A stretch of 49,895 nt of DNA from the NCBI RefSeq assembly GCF_901447495.1, contig NZ_CABDWS010000015.1, forward strand, positions 1-49,895. Reading direction: 5' to 3'. Shown one piece after another: positions 16,495 through 26,459 of the stretch. Position 1 is the stretch's first letter. Every line of letters begins with the position of its first letter. Both the position numbers and the translations under genes were made by a program. The stretch is from Haloimpatiens lingqiaonensis. GTDB lineage: Bacteria > Bacillota > Clostridia > Clostridiales > Clostridiaceae. The notes below the pieces were generated by a model. That model searched no databases. It worked only from the letters and a program-made list of their open reading frames with translations, and was not told where the DNA came from.

Positions 16495-18411
16495 TTAAAA
16501 CACAATTTTTAATAGTTCTTCTATATTTTCTACAGTTCTAACGTCAATATCAGTAAGTCCTGTTGGCACTTCATTTTCATTATCCTTAGGCACTATAACC
16601 TGTTTTATACCTTTTCTTCTTGCACCAAATATCTTTTCAAATATACCACCTACAGGCTTCACATTACCCCTAAGAGATATTTCTCCTGTGATTGCTATAT
16701 CTTGTCTTATAGGCTTGTTTAAAAGAGCACTTATTATACATACAGTTATAGCTGCTCCTGCTGAAGGTCCGTCAATTTTTCCCCCACCTATGGCATTTAC
16801 ATGTATGTCATAATCTCTTATATCTTTGTCTGTTATTTTTCTTATAACAGAAGCTGCATTAAATACTGAATCCTTAGCCATGGAACCTGCTGTATCATTA
16901 AATCTTATAGTTCCTTTTCCCTTTTCTCTAGCTTCAAATACAGCTGCTTCTATTTCTATAACAGAACCAATATATCCAGCTACTCCAAGTCCATTTACAT
17001 GACCAACCTCGGATCTATTTAAATCCGCAGTTTTTTCATATGGTATAAGCCTTCCTATAGATATTACATCCTCTATATCTTTTATAGTTATAATAACCTT
17101 GCCATCTTTATTTTTATTTTCTTTCTTATTGTAAAGCACATATCCATAGGCATCAGAAAGTATATTTACAGCCTTTCTTCCCTCTATAGTGTATCTGCTT
17201 ATTAAGCTTGCCACTCCGTCTTCTAATTGCACATCTAACTTATTAGCTGCATTGCAAACTATGTCCTCTATATCCTTTGAGTTTAATGGCTCAAAATATA
17301 CCTCTACACATCTAGATCTTAACGCTGGATTAATTTCTCCAGGTTCCCTAGTGGTAGCCCCTATAAGAACAAAATCCGCTGGAGCTCCGTTTTCAAATAA
17401 ATACTTTATGTACTTTGGAGTACTTTCATCATCTGGATCATAATAAGCAGATGAAAATTCAACTCTTTTGTCCTCTAAAACCTTTAAAAGTTTATTTTGA
17501 AGTATATTATCAAGTTCTCCTATTTCATCTATAAAAAGAACTCCACCATGTGCCTCTGTAACAAGGCCTGGTTTTGGCTCTGGAATTCCTGTTTCAGCTA
17601 AATCTCTCTTACTGCCCTGATATATAGGATCATGAACTGAGCCTAAAAGTGGATTAGTTATCTCTCTAGGATCCCATCTTAAAGTAGTTCCGTCCACTTC
17701 AATAAACTTAGCTTCTTTGCTAAATGGTGTGTATCTAAGTTTTTTAGCCTCTTCAAGAGCTAATCTTGCAGCAGTAGTTTTACCTACCCCTGGAGGTCCA
17801 TATAAAATAACATGTTGAGGATAAGGTGATGCTATTTTTGACATTAAAGACTTTATAGCTCTCTCTTGTCCAACTATCTCTGAAAAGCTCTCTGGTCTTA
17901 ACAAAGTTTGAACACTTTTAGATATATTCTTCTCATCTAATTTCTTTAAATGTTCGTATTTGCTTATGGTTTTTGAGTTTTCTGGGCCTTTTTTCTTCTT
18001 GATTATGCTCATTCTCATTTCATCCATAAACTTATCTTGCTTTTCAACTAGAAGTCTCTCTATTTCTTTCTCTATTTGATTTTGCACATATCTCTTGGCT
18101 AAAACTTCTGAAATATTATCTTCTGTCTTATCCAAAATCTCTCTAATATTATTGTCATCAGGCACTACATCTATACCTTTTCCATCAGTAACTATTTTGT
18201 TTATTGCATATAATCTTTCATATTGATTTTTGCTCTTTATGAACTTATCTAATTTATGCTTTACTATTCTAGCTCTTATAGTACCTTTTTCAAAGGAATT
18301 TCTCATGATTTCCTCTAGTACATCTATATGTTCCTTTAGAGATATGCCAAATTTAAATTCCATTACTTCGCTTTTATCAATTTCTTTGTTCAATTCACGT
18401 TCCACCTTCAT
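16495..18411 (-). CDS. lonC: Lon-family ATP-dependent protease of the sporulation type
   Basis: 638 residues. It lacks the LonA-type N-terminal domain and instead begins with about 150 charged helical residues. The AAA+ domain has Walker A LYGPPGVGKTTAA and Walker B GVLFIDEIGEL, plus sensor/arginine residues (NPALRSRCVE). The C-terminal S16 protease domain has the catalytic Ser in GGGKIDGPSAGAA and the Lys in ISLRGNVKPVGGIFEKIFGA. This is the arrangement of the Lon paralogues found in a subset of endospore formers, where a sporulation role has been inferred. With Walker motifs intact it should hydrolyse ATP. The ATG at 18411 has GGGAGG at a long spacing of 15. Confidence 0.85.
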   Translation of the reverse strand: MKVERELNKEIDKSEVMEFKFGISLKEHIDVLEEIMRNSFEKGTIRARIVKHKLDKFIKSKNQYERLYAINKIVTDGKGIDVVPDDNNIREILDKTEDNISEVLAKRYVQNQIEKEIERLLVEKQDKFMDEMRMSIIKKKKGPENSKTISKYEHLKKLDEKNISKSVQTLLRPESFSEIVGQERAIKSLMSKIASPYPQHVILYGPPGVGKTTAARLALEEAKKLRYTPFSKEAKFIEVDGTTLRWDPREITNPLLGSVHDPIYQGSKRDLAETGIPEPKPGLVTEAHGGVLFIDEIGELDNILQNKLLKVLEDKRVEFSSAYYDPDDESTPKYIKYLFENGAPADFVLIGATTREPGEINPALRSRCVEVYFEPLNSKDIEDIVCNAANKLDVQLEDGVASLISRYTIEGRKAVNILSDAYGYVLYNKKENKNKDGKVIITIKDIEDVISIGRLIPYEKTADLNRSEVGHVNGLGVAGYIGSVIEIEAAVFEAREKGKGTIRFNDTAGSMAKDSVFNAASVIRKITDKDIRDYDIHVNAIGGGKIDGPSAGAAITVCIISALLNKPIRQDIAITGEISLRGNVKPVGGIFEKIFGARRKGIKQVIVPKDNENEVPTGLTDIDVRTVENIEELLKIVF

Positions 18412-18442
18412 AAAAAGAAGATGTTCCTCCCTTCGGTGTTTA

Positions 18443-18886
18443 CTAGTTTGAAGTCACAACTACCTTTATTTTTGTTGATACCTCAGGGTATACTTTAACT
18501 TCTACTTCATATACCCCTTCTTGTTTTATTGTATCTGAAACTATCTTTTTCTTGTCTATGTCTGTATGGTATTGTTTATTCATAACATCAGCTATATCCT
18601 TACTTGTAATAGCTCCAAATAATCTTCCGCCTTCACCAGCTTTAGCTACAATCTTAACTTCTTTTCCTTTTAATTCTGCAGCTAATTTTTGAGCCTTTTG
18701 AATTTCTTCAGTTTTTTTCTTTCTTTCGGCTTCTTGTCTTAAATTTAATTCCTTAACATTACCGTCAGTAGCTTCCTTTGCTAAATTCTTTGGAAATAAG
18801 TAATTTCTTGCATATCCATCAGAAGTATTTACCACATTGCCGCTTTTTCCCAATCCCTTTACATCTTTTAATAAAATAACTTTCAT
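18443..18886 (-). CDS. rplI: Ribosomal protein L9
   Basis: 147 residues. The N-terminal rRNA-binding domain has the L9 signature ([20 protein letters not shown], then RNYLFPK). A long connecting helix (residues about 45-75) and the C-terminal domain with [13 protein letters not shown] follow. The start overlaps the stop of the upstream gdpP gene by one base (TAATG), so translation is coupled. It belongs to the DUF2232-gdpP-rplI-lonC-dnaB run. Confidence 0.97.
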   Translation of the reverse strand: MKVILLKDVKGLGKSGNVVNTSDGYARNYLFPKNLAKEATDGNVKELNLRQEAERKKKTEEIQKAQKLAAELKGKEVKIVAKAGEGGRLFGAITSKDIADVMNKQYHTDIDKKKIVSDTIKQEGVYEVEVKVYPEVSTKIKVVVTSN

Positions 18887-20868
18887 TATTTGTCACTCTC
18901 CTTTAAGTATTCACCTATTTCTTCTTTTAATAATTCACAAACCCTATCTATAGTACTATCTTTAATTCTAGCTCCTGCCATAGTGATATGACCACCACCG
19001 CCAAGCTTTTCTAGTATTACTTGAACATTTATATCACCTAAGGACCTTCCACTTATAAGTATATCATTATTAATTTCTATGAGCACAAAAGAAGCCTCTA
19101 TATTAGTTATATTTAATAATTCATCAGCAGCCTGTGCTGCTACTATAGGATCTTTTATATCCTTTGGACATGTAGCTACCGCCACATTGTTTTCAACTTC
19201 AGCAGACTTTATAATTTCTGCTCTTTTTAAATACCTATCTAAATCATTAGAAAACACCTTTTTAATATCTATTGTATCTGCTCCAAGCCTTCTTAAGAAA
19301 GCCGCTGCCTCAAAGGTCCTAACCCCCGTCTTAAAATAAAAGTTTTTGGTATCAACACAAATACCTGCCAGTAAAGCCTCTGCTTCTTCTACTTTGAGCT
19401 TTGGATTATCCACCATGTACTGAAGCATTTCTGTTACCAGTTCCGATGTGGATGAAGCATATACCTCAATGTAACTTAAAATAGTTTTTTCTATATAATT
19501 AGGGCCTTTCCTATGATGGTCTACTATAACTCTTTTTTTGCACTTATTAACGATATCCTTGTTCTGTACGTAGTCTATACCATGTACATCTACTAATACT
19601 AAAAGAGTATTATCTTCTATTAATTTTTTAGCACTTTCAGAACTTATAAATGTATCTTCATAATCCTTAAGCTCCTTAACCCTATTGTATATTATTTTGA
19701 TGCCATTGTTAACATCATCAATAACAATATTGCATTTCTTTTTAAGCATTCTACAAGCGGCATTTATTCCTATGCCAGCACCTAGTACATCCATATCTGG
19801 GTTCACATGTCCCATTATAATAATATTGCTACTTTCATTTATAAGCTCTACTAAAGCATGGGCTATAACTCTTGCACGTACCTTGGTTCTCTTTTCAAAC
19901 TCTTGGGTTTTTCCACCGTAAAAATTAAGCCTATCTCTATTTTTAACTACTACCTGATCGCCACCTCTTCCTAGAGCTAATTCCTTAGCAGCAGCGGCAT
20001 ATTTATGATTTTCAAGGGGAGTATCTCCATTAATGCCAACCCCTATGCTTAAAGTTGCTGATAATTTGTTTCCTATATCCAAATCCCTCACATGATCTAG
20101 TATATCAAATTTCTTATCCATTTCCATATGGATATATTTATCCTCTACAGCTAAAACATATTTGTTTTGGGATTTCTTTTCTATCATGGCATTTAAGTTT
20201 TGTGCATAGCTATTTATACTTCTCTCTATTTCTGCCACCAAAAGAGGTCTTTTATCTTCCTCTGTAGTCTTAACTACTTCATCTAAATTATCCACCTCTA
20301 TTAACATTATAGAAACTTTATTTTCTTCTATATCTTTTAATAATTCATATTTTTCTGTTGTATCTATAAAATATAGCAGAACAACTTTATCCGGATTTTC
20401 ACTTTCTTCATTTATAGCCACTATATTAGCACTAATATCATAAAACTTTTCCTGTATAGGTACAAATGTAATTTTCTCTGTTCCATTTAAAAATTTCAAA
20501 ATATCTATTTCTTTAGATATATTTTTAATATCCTCTCCTAATATTTTTCTCTCTTTTAATATGTCATGAAATTTTTGATTATACCACAGTATACTTCCCT
20601 TTCCACTAGCTATTATAAGGGGATAGGGCATTTTCACTAAATTATTTTGACTTGCTATATCTAATTTAGAAGAAAACTTTTCAATTTCACTCCACTCATC
20701 TTTTTTAACCTTGCTGCTTCTTTGATTTAAAATAGTTATAAGAGAGTAACCAACAAAAATTACTACACCCAATATTTTATTATAAAAAAATATTACACAG
20801 GATAAAAATAATATTATACCTATCTGTAATCTAAAATTGCCAATAGAATTTTTACCTTTATCTTTCAT
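18886..20868 (-). CDS. gdpP: GdpP-like membrane c-di-AMP phosphodiesterase
   Basis: 660 residues, with the domain order of GdpP/YybT. Two membrane helices (about 12-50) are followed by a PAS-like sensor and a degenerate GGDEF domain (about 180-310). A DHH domain follows with [13 protein letters not shown] (about 355) and DHHRKGP. The DHHA1 domain ends in [11 protein letters not shown]. The enzyme degrades cyclic di-AMP, a regulator of potassium balance and cell-wall homeostasis. The metal-binding Asp/His residues of both DHH motifs are present. It lies between a DUF2232 membrane protein and rplI, the same neighbourhood as in Bacillus (yybS-yybT-rplI). Confidence 0.92.
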   Translation of the reverse strand: MKDKGKNSIGNFRLQIGIILFLSCVIFFYNKILGVVIFVGYSLITILNQRSSKVKKDEWSEIEKFSSKLDIASQNNLVKMPYPLIIASGKGSILWYNQKFHDILKERKILGEDIKNISKEIDILKFLNGTEKITFVPIQEKFYDISANIVAINEESENPDKVVLLYFIDTTEKYELLKDIEENKVSIMLIEVDNLDEVVKTTEEDKRPLLVAEIERSINSYAQNLNAMIEKKSQNKYVLAVEDKYIHMEMDKKFDILDHVRDLDIGNKLSATLSIGVGINGDTPLENHKYAAAAKELALGRGGDQVVVKNRDRLNFYGGKTQEFEKRTKVRARVIAHALVELINESSNIIIMGHVNPDMDVLGAGIGINAACRMLKKKCNIVIDDVNNGIKIIYNRVKELKDYEDTFISSESAKKLIEDNTLLVLVDVHGIDYVQNKDIVNKCKKRVIVDHHRKGPNYIEKTILSYIEVYASSTSELVTEMLQYMVDNPKLKVEEAEALLAGICVDTKNFYFKTGVRTFEAAAFLRRLGADTIDIKKVFSNDLDRYLKRAEIIKSAEVENNVAVATCPKDIKDPIVAAQAADELLNITNIEASFVLIEINNDILISGRSLGDINVQVILEKLGGGGHITMAGARIKDSTIDRVCELLKEEIGEYLKESDK

Positions 20869-20898
20869 ATTTACCCCTCAATTTTTTATTATTAAAAC

Positions 20899-21885
20899 TT
20901 ACTTATTTCCTTGGAAATTTCCCATTAACTTTCTCAAGTTAGTTATGCTATCTATAATACCCATTATAAAATAAATGCTACTAACATTAAAAATAAAAGT
21001 AAGTATTATTATTAAAATCAACATGGATTTGGATATTTTATACCTTTCTTTTAATAGATAAACCATTAAGGATAGTCCTGCCACAAAGAATATAAAACCA
21101 CCTACAATATACACAGTGTATATTATATATTGGCCCCCTGGTATTTGCTTTGATTTCATTATTACTCCAATGGCCATAAGTCCTATAGTTATAGCAGCTA
21201 TTTTATTATCTATATGCCATGTGGTAAATTTTTCTATCTTTCTAACTTGAATGTTTAATTTATCCAATATATTAGTTGCTACTATATAGTTTAAAAAGGA
21301 AAATATCATAGTTGTAACCATCATATATCCTGGAAGAGTGTAAAGTATTAATTCTTTTGTTAATTTAGGCATTCTATTTTGCAACTCTAAAATCTTATCC
21401 TCCCTTAGTCCAAGTTGCTTATATTGCTCAAAAACTGTTTTCATCTTACTATTATATGTTTTTACAGCCTCTTCCACTAATGCATTGAAATCCACAGTAA
21501 AAATAAATTTGTTTGCTAAAATAAATGCCAATGTTATTCCAATTATATAGGCAATTGCTGTAATTAATAAAGTATATATTCCTGTTTTTTTATTTTTTAT
21601 ACAGTATCCTAAGGCTACCCCTGGAAGAAAATCTAAAAATATAAATACAAAGGCTGCCCATACATTACCTATTAATATTATACATATAAAGCTGCAAATT
21701 ACAGCCATTATGGTTACTTTTAAATCATGTCTTATAAATAATATACTGACTATTAGAGGTACCACTACAACTCCCACAAATTCGAAAAATGGCAAATATA
21801 AATTGGCTGCTGTAGCTATAACTATTAACACACTAAGTAAAGCTGCTTCAACTAAGGATTTTGTACTTAAATTTTTATTTTTCAT
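20899..21885 (-). CDS. DUF2232 (YybS-like) membrane protein
   Basis: 328 residues with about eight hydrophobic segments. A soluble stretch (about 130-175) rich in charged residues contains YNSKMKTVFEQYKQLGLRED. The family is found beside gdpP and rplI in Firmicutes, as here, but its function is not established. It starts at ATG 21885 with GGAGG upstream. Confidence 0.85.
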   Translation of the reverse strand: MKNKNLSTKSLVEAALLSVLIVIATAANLYLPFFEFVGVVVVPLIVSILFIRHDLKVTIMAVICSFICIILIGNVWAAFVFIFLDFLPGVALGYCIKNKKTGIYTLLITAIAYIIGITLAFILANKFIFTVDFNALVEEAVKTYNSKMKTVFEQYKQLGLREDKILELQNRMPKLTKELILYTLPGYMMVTTMIFSFLNYIVATNILDKLNIQVRKIEKFTTWHIDNKIAAITIGLMAIGVIMKSKQIPGGQYIIYTVYIVGGFIFFVAGLSLMVYLLKERYKISKSMLILIIILTFIFNVSSIYFIMGIIDSITNLRKLMGNFQGNK

Positions 21886-21895
21886 ATTACCTCCA

Positions 21896-22213
21896 CTATT
21901 CTCTCTTTTTTAAATGACTGTATAGTCTACTTAAATCCTTTCCGTCTTTTTCTACTTCATCTTCTTCTATTATACCCAATTTTAATTTATCTTTTATCTC
22001 TTCGTCTATAGTTATAAAAGAATATCCAAGTCTATCGCCAATTACGTATAATAATATTATAGCCCCTGAAATGCAGTTTAAAATAGCATTTTGTGCCACG
22101 TTGCTTCCCTTGGTTAGAAGCTTAAAAAACTGTCCTATAACACATAATAAATCAGCCTTTAAACTTTCTATGATTTTAATATTTGACATTATATTAAAAT
22201 CTCCCTTTTTCAT
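21896..22213 (-). CDS. MazG-like family protein
   Basis: 105 residues, or 97 if the second ATG at 22189 is used. Both starts have a purine-rich site (AGGGG ahead of 22213, GGGAG ahead of 22189), and relatives usually begin MSN.IKIIE, favouring 22189. The body resembles small clostridial MazG-like proteins (helical, ADLLCVIGQFFKLLTKGSN). MazG proper hydrolyses nucleoside triphosphates, but metal-binding EExxE motifs are not evident here, so activity is doubtful. It lies 10 bases upstream of the DUF2232 gene in one operon. Confidence 0.7.
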   Translation of the reverse strand: MKKGDFNIMSNIKIIESLKADLLCVIGQFFKLLTKGSNVAQNAILNCISGAIILLYVIGDRLGYSFITIDEEIKDKLKLGIIEEDEVEKDGKDLSRLYSHLKKRE

Positions 22214-22286
22214 AGCATACCATCCCCTTTCCCACCTATATATTATATTTTAGTTATTTCCTCATATTTATGCAACTTTAAAATAA

Positions 22287-22313
22287 AAAGCAACACCAAA
22301 AAGGTGTTGCTTT
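22287..22313 (-). terminator. Terminator of the rpsF-ssb-rpsR operon
   Basis: AAAGCAACACC and GGTGTTGCTTT pair perfectly around a 5-base A loop, 10 bases after rpsR. On the minus strand the stem is followed by TTTTATTTT. Confidence 0.85.
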
Positions 22314-22322
22314 ATTTCTTTA

Positions 22323-22559
22323 CTATTCAGTAGTAAATGGTAGTAATGCTATATTTCTTGATCTCTTTATAGCAATTGTCAATTCTCTTTGATGTTTAGC
22401 ACAGTTTCCAGAAATTCTTCTTGGAAGTATCTTTCCTCTTTCTGTTATGTACTTTTTAAGAGTATTGATATCTTTGTAGTCTATAACTTTTGCTTTATCA
22501 GCACAGAAAGTACAAACTTTTTTTCTTCTTCTTTTCATTTTTTTACGTTCGTTTGCCAT
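22323..22559 (-). CDS. rpsR: Ribosomal protein S18
   Basis: 78 residues from the ATG at 22559, which has AAGGAGG 8 bases upstream; earlier in-frame codons lack a site. The basic N-terminus is followed by CTFCADK, which keeps the zinc-type cysteines, then [20 protein letters not shown], the S18 signature. It is the last gene of the rpsF-ssb-rpsR operon and binds S6 in the 30S platform. Confidence 0.97.
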   Translation of the reverse strand: MANERKKMKRRRKKVCTFCADKAKVIDYKDINTLKKYITERGKILPRRISGNCAKHQRELTIAIKRSRNIALLPFTTE

Positions 22560-22584
22560 CTCCAATACCTCCTTACCTTTTAAA

Positions 22585-23037
22585 TTAGAACGGGATATCC
22601 TCATCATCCATAGGAGTTATATCCTCATCAAAACTTTGTTCTTTTGACTCTTCCATCGGAAAATTATCAAAAGATCCATTATACTCAGAATTGTTGCCTG
22701 ACATTGATGACTTATTTCCATTTCCCCATTCAAGGAATTGGACTTCTTCAGCTACAACCTCAGTGATATATCTTCTAGTACCATCTTTAGCTTCGTAGCT
22801 TCTTGTTTGAATTCTTCCGCTAATTCCTATAAGCTTTCCTTTGCTCATATAGTTAGCAGTTGATTCTGCTTGTTTACCCCATACCACAATTGGAATAAAA
22901 TCCGCTTCTGGTTGCCCAGGACTTTTAATTCTTCTATCTACAGCAATTGAAAAATTAGCAACTGCTGTGCCTGAACCCTGGATAAATTTAAGCTCTGGGT
23001 CTTTTGTGAGTCTTCCGATTAATACAACCTTATTCAT
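22585..23037 (-). CDS. ssb: Single-stranded DNA-binding protein
   Basis: 150 residues from the ATG at 23037, with AGGTGG 7 bases upstream. An OB fold occupies residues 1 to about 105 ([34 protein letters not shown]). A flexible Asn/Ser/Gly linker follows, then an acidic tail ending DDEDIPF, which docks replication and repair proteins. The gene lies between rpsF and rpsR in the standard Firmicutes operon. Confidence 0.97.
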   Translation of the reverse strand: MNKVVLIGRLTKDPELKFIQGSGTAVANFSIAVDRRIKSPGQPEADFIPIVVWGKQAESTANYMSKGKLIGISGRIQTRSYEAKDGTRRYITEVVAEEVQFLEWGNGNKSSMSGNNSEYNGSFDNFPMEESKEQSFDEDITPMDDEDIPF

Positions 23038-23048
23038 CAAAACACCAC

Positions 23049-23336
23049 CTAGTTTTCTTGATTAGTTATTAAGTGTCTTATAACACTGTCAGCAATTCTG
23101 AAGTTTCTGTCTAATTCTTTTGGTAGATCAGTATCTGCAGAGAAGTTGATTAGGACATATGTTCCTTCGTTAACTTTTGCGATTTCGTAAGCAAGCTTTC
23201 TCTTACCCCAAACGTCAACGTTATCGATTTGTCCTCCACCATTTTCTATAACACCTTTGAATTTCTCAATGTTAGCATTAAGAGCCTCTTCATCTAATGA
23301 TGGGTGTAATATAAATAGAGTTTCATATTTTCTCAT
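23049..23336 (-). CDS. rpsF: Ribosomal protein S6
   Basis: 95 residues from the ATG at 23336, with GGAGG 8 bases upstream (an in-frame GTG three codons earlier is closer to that site). MRKYETLFILHPSLDEEAL and WGKRKLAYEI are diagnostic of S6. It is the first gene of rpsF-ssb-rpsR, preceded by a hairpin with an adjacent CCG that may be the S6:S18 autoregulatory site. Confidence 0.97.
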   Translation of the reverse strand: MRKYETLFILHPSLDEEALNANIEKFKGVIENGGGQIDNVDVWGKRKLAYEIAKVNEGTYVLINFSADTDLPKELDRNFRIADSVIRHLITNQEN

Positions 23337-23362
23337 TACGTTCACCTCCTCCCTCCGGACTA

Positions 23363-23395
23363 ACGGCTGTAATATCTTAATGTATTACAGCAGGG
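23363..23395 (-). promoter_or_regulatory. Candidate S6:S18 autoregulatory leader hairpin
   Basis: Upstream of rpsF the minus strand forms GCTGTAATA/TATTACAGC (9 bp, 23391-23366) with a CCG directly at the 3' base of the stem. Leaders bound by the S6:S18 complex in many bacteria carry a CCG next to a hairpin at this position, so autoregulation is likely. The match is by eye. Confidence 0.5.
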
Positions 23396-23446
23396 ATTAC
23401 ATCAATATATTTTAACACTGGCATAACTAAAAAGCAAGTGTTTATT

Positions 23447-23641
23447 TTAGGAATTTTTACACTCCTCTAATACCCTCTTCATATTCTTTTCAAATTTACT
23501 TCGAGGTATCATGACTATTCTGCCGCATTTCACGCACTTTATTTTTATATCTGCTCCCATTCTGACTATTTCCCACTGATTAGCTCCACAAGGATGACCT
23601 TTTTTCATTTCTACTATGTACCCAATATCAAAATCCTTCAT
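23447..23641 (-). CDS. DUF951 small protein
   Basis: 64 residues from the ATG at 23641, with GGGG 8 bases upstream (a GTG three codons earlier is also in frame). KKGHPCGANQWEIVRMGADI followed by KIKCVKCGR is the DUF951 pattern; the three cysteines CG..C.KC may bind metal. The family is encoded near rpsF, parB and noc in Firmicutes and has no established function. A TATAAT lies just upstream of the ribosome-binding site. Confidence 0.85.
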   Translation of the reverse strand: MKDFDIGYIVEMKKGHPCGANQWEIVRMGADIKIKCVKCGRIVMIPRSKFEKNMKRVLEECKNS

Positions 23642-23650
23642 TTTTTCCAC

Positions 23651-23993
23651 CCCTTATTATAAGTTTTATCAGCTGTAAATCTATTAATGAAAATGTTATT
23701 ACTAACTTTATTACCTACCAGTAACCAGCAGTCTACCTTTCTTAAAAACACCGAAGATTTTTTATAATACCTTATTGACCATATTACCTATAATCATATC
23801 ATACCAAATATGTATTTATATTAAAATCCCTTAATAATATTAAACACCTTAGTGAAACCCTTTATTGGTGAATTTAGAATATCCCTATTATAAACCTTCT
23901 CTAGTTAGATTTAAACCGAAATACTCTTCATATCACCCACTAGATACCATTTACATGGAAATTAATTTTAATTCCCTTATTCCTTAGGAACGC
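23651..23993. other. Non-coding gap between DUF951 and DUF3343 genes
   Basis: About 340 bases without a supported gene, RNA or repeat. It is AT-rich and should hold the promoter of the DUF951 gene on the minus strand. I found no convincing motif beyond a TATAAT near 23653-23658. Confidence 0.5.
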
Positions 23994-24042
23994 AAAAAGA
24001 CTTACTCATTATACTACATATAAATGATTAAGTCTTCTTTTT
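23994..24042 (-). terminator. Terminator after the DUF3343 gene
   Basis: AAAAAGACTTA.TCATT (23994-24010) pairs with AATGA.TAAGTCTT.TTTTT (24023-24042) with one mismatch. The minus-strand transcript ends in a U-run. It closes the yedF-DUF3343 transcript. Confidence 0.7.
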
Positions 24043-24062
24043 AAAGTTTTTTATAAATATAA

Positions 24063-24311
24063 CTACATTATAATTTCCACTTTTCCACCATCTTTTAAGT
24101 ATATATTCTTAATATTGATTTTCTTTTCCTCTGCTAATGTCTTTATACTTCCTATATAACCTTCTGTTACTTTTAAACTTATACCGCAACTTTTAGTTAT
24201 ATATGTTGGTGTTGGAATTACTTGAACCTTTACTTCATTTTCTTTTGCAACCTTTTCTCCATTCATAGCTTCATGAGTATTTTGAAAAGTTACAACATAA
24301 TATTTATCCAT
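24063..24311 (-). CDS. DUF3343 protein (putative Se/S carrier-like)
   Basis: 82 residues: MDKYYVVTFQNTHEAMNGEK, then VIPTPTYITKSCGISLKV, the DUF3343 pattern with a single conserved Cys in SCG. The family is annotated as a putative selenium/sulfur carrier on the basis of neighbourhood and the lone cysteine; biochemistry is not established. It lies 90 bases after yedF, in the same direction, and opposite a cysteine-desulfurase-like gene, which supports chalcogen handling. Confidence 0.8.
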   Translation of the reverse strand: MDKYYVVTFQNTHEAMNGEKVAKENEVKVQVIPTPTYITKSCGISLKVTEGYIGSIKTLAEEKKINIKNIYLKDGGKVEIIM

Positions 24312-24400
24312 ATTTTATCACCCTATATCATATATAATGTAACCAAATATAATTATAATTTAGTTATGCCCTTTTGTATATGCTTTTATATATAGGTATT

Positions 24401-24994
24401 TTATAATTTTACAATTTTATCTGATGTATTCATAGTTTCAACAATTGAATACATATTGCTTATTTCACCTATCTTTAGTTCTTCTTTGATTTTATAGAAG
24501 TCAAGACATGTTCCACAAACTTGAATTTTAACTCCTCTTTCTTTTAATTTATCTAAGCTCTCTAAAACTTCTGATCCTTCTACTGTTAACTTTACTCCCG
24601 CATTGACAAATATTAAATCTGTAGGAATAACATCTGCTTCTGAAAGAGCAAATAAATAACTTTTTATTAATATTTTTCCTAAATCCTCATGTCCATTACC
24701 TAACTTGTCATCCATTATAGCTATAGTAAATTTAGTATTTTTATTTCCTTCACTCTCACCTTTACATTCGGAGCATCCTTCACCCTTTTTTATATTTACA
24801 TAGTAAAGTCCTTCTTTTTCTTCCACGTTAGCTTCAAATCCGTTATTTTGTGCAAATTTCATCACATTATTTTTAGCCACTTCATTATCAACTATAGTAG
24901 TAGCTTCTCCACTTTCTATTGAATCAAAATATTTCTTTGTACTTACAACTGGTATTGGACAATTCAAGCCTTTACAATCTATTACCTTTGCCAT
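24401..24994 (-). CDS. yedF: Sulfurtransferase-like selenium metabolism protein YedF
   Basis: 197 residues in two domains. Residues 1-75 are TusA/SirA-like with the active Cys12 in NCPIPV. After a linker containing C74-S-E-C77, residues 88-197 form a DsrE-like domain with a redox motif C160-G-T-C163. This two-domain form occurs in genomes with the selenophosphate synthetase SelD, so a role in selenium metabolism is proposed for the family. The starting ATG has AGGAGG upstream. It is divergent from the aminotransferase-V gene across 240 bp holding both promoters. Confidence 0.88.
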   Translation of the reverse strand: MAKVIDCKGLNCPIPVVSTKKYFDSIESGEATTIVDNEVAKNNVMKFAQNNGFEANVEEKEGLYYVNIKKGEGCSECKGESEGNKNTKFTIAIMDDKLGNGHEDLGKILIKSYLFALSEADVIPTDLIFVNAGVKLTVEGSEVLESLDKLKERGVKIQVCGTCLDFYKIKEELKIGEISNMYSIVETMNTSDKIVKL

Positions 24995-25235
24995 ATGAAT
25001 CCCTCCTAAAATATAAACATATTTATTTTAAATAGTGTTAATGCTGTTGTATTTACTTCCTAATTTAAACTATAATTATGGTATACTTATCATTAATCGT
25101 TCAGTTTTTATTATATCAAAGATTTATAACTTATTTTTAATTTTTACATACATTCAAATATCTATTATGAATTGCAATAGATATTGTATTTATTATTGAT
25201 AATTTAAATATATAAAAATCATGGAGGTTTATCAA

Positions 25236-26390
25236 ATGAAAGTTTACTTAGATAATGCGGCTACAACCTTTCCAAAACCAGATACTGTAGTATCTTCTAT
25301 AATGACGTATATGACACAAGTTGGCTCTAACCCTGGCAGAGGTGCATCTTCCTCTTCTTTAGCTGGAAACAGGGTGGTTTTCCAATGTAGAGAAGCTATT
25401 GCTAATCTTTTTAACTTCCCAAATGTGGAAAATGTAATTTTTACTTCAAATATAACCCACTCCCTAAATACCTTAATAAAGGGAGTAGTAAAAAAGGGTT
25501 GGCATGTAATAACCTCTTCAATGGATCATAACGCTACTTTAAGACCTCTTTCTGCTCTTAAAGAAAAAGGTGATATTAACCTTACCATATTGGATTGTTC
25601 TGAAGAAGGTTTAATAAATATAGACGATTTTAAAAGGGCTATAGAAGATAATACTAAATTAGTTGTTTTATCCCACGCTTCTAACATAATAGGAACTATT
25701 CAACCACTAGAAGAAATTGGGCGTATATGTAAAGAAAAAGAAATTTACTTAATAATAGACTCAGCTCAAACTGCTGGAGTTTTAGATTTAGATTTTAAAA
25801 AATTAAATTGCAGTGCCTTAGCATTTACAGGGCATAAGAGCCTATTAGGACCTCAAGGCATCGGCGGATTTATAATTGATGATGAATTGAACAATATTAC
25901 TAAACCATTTATAGAGGGCGGCACTGGCAGCGTATCTTCCAATGTTATTCAGCCAGATTTTTTACCTGATAAATTTGAAAGCGGCACTATGAATACTCCA
26001 GGTATTGCGGGACTTCTTGCGGGTATTAATTTCATAAATGAAAAGGGACTTAAATATATAAGAGAATATGAAGAAGAATTATGCCAAAAATTTATAAATG
26101 GAGCCCTAAACATAGATAGTATAAAAGTTTATGGTACAATGGATTCTTCTGCAAGAACCTCCACCATATCAATAAATTCATCAAAAATAGATAATGCAGA
26201 ATTAGGATTTATTTTAGACAGTGAATTCGGCATAATTACAAGAACTGGATTACACTGTGCACCTTTAGCCCATAAGACTATAGGAACTTATCCAAGTGGT
26301 ACTATTAGATTTAGTTTTGGCATATTTAATGATGAAAAAGATGTAGACTATGCTTTAAGCTGTATAAACAAAGTTATAAAAAGAATATAA
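25236..26390 (+). CDS. Cysteine desulfurase-like aminotransferase class V
   Basis: 384 residues from the ATG at 25236, with GGAGG 8 bases upstream; an ATG at 25221 lies inside the ribosome-binding site region and is rejected. It is a PLP enzyme of fold type I: DSAQTAG (Asp175 contacts the PLP nitrogen), GHKSLLGPQG with the Schiff-base Lys201, and the candidate sulfur-accepting Cys341 in GLHCAPLAHK. It resembles the cysteine desulfurase group tied to selenium-dependent enzymes rather than the IscS/NifS housekeeping form. Divergence from yedF and DUF3343 suggests it supplies sulfur or selenium to them. It runs against the direction of replication. Confidence 0.85.
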   Translation: MKVYLDNAATTFPKPDTVVSSIMTYMTQVGSNPGRGASSSSLAGNRVVFQCREAIANLFNFPNVENVIFTSNITHSLNTLIKGVVKKGWHVITSSMDHNATLRPLSALKEKGDINLTILDCSEEGLINIDDFKRAIEDNTKLVVLSHASNIIGTIQPLEEIGRICKEKEIYLIIDSAQTAGVLDLDFKKLNCSALAFTGHKSLLGPQGIGGFIIDDELNNITKPFIEGGTGSVSSNVIQPDFLPDKFESGTMNTPGIAGLLAGINFINEKGLKYIREYEEELCQKFINGALNIDSIKVYGTMDSSARTSTISINSSKIDNAELGFILDSEFGIITRTGLHCAPLAHKTIGTYPSGTIRFSFGIFNDEKDVDYALSCINKVIKRI

Positions 26391-26459
26391 TACGTACTTA
26401 CAGAGGCTCTACAGTGGAAAGGAAGTTAATAAGCAAAATTATAAAAAGGATGTGATAAA

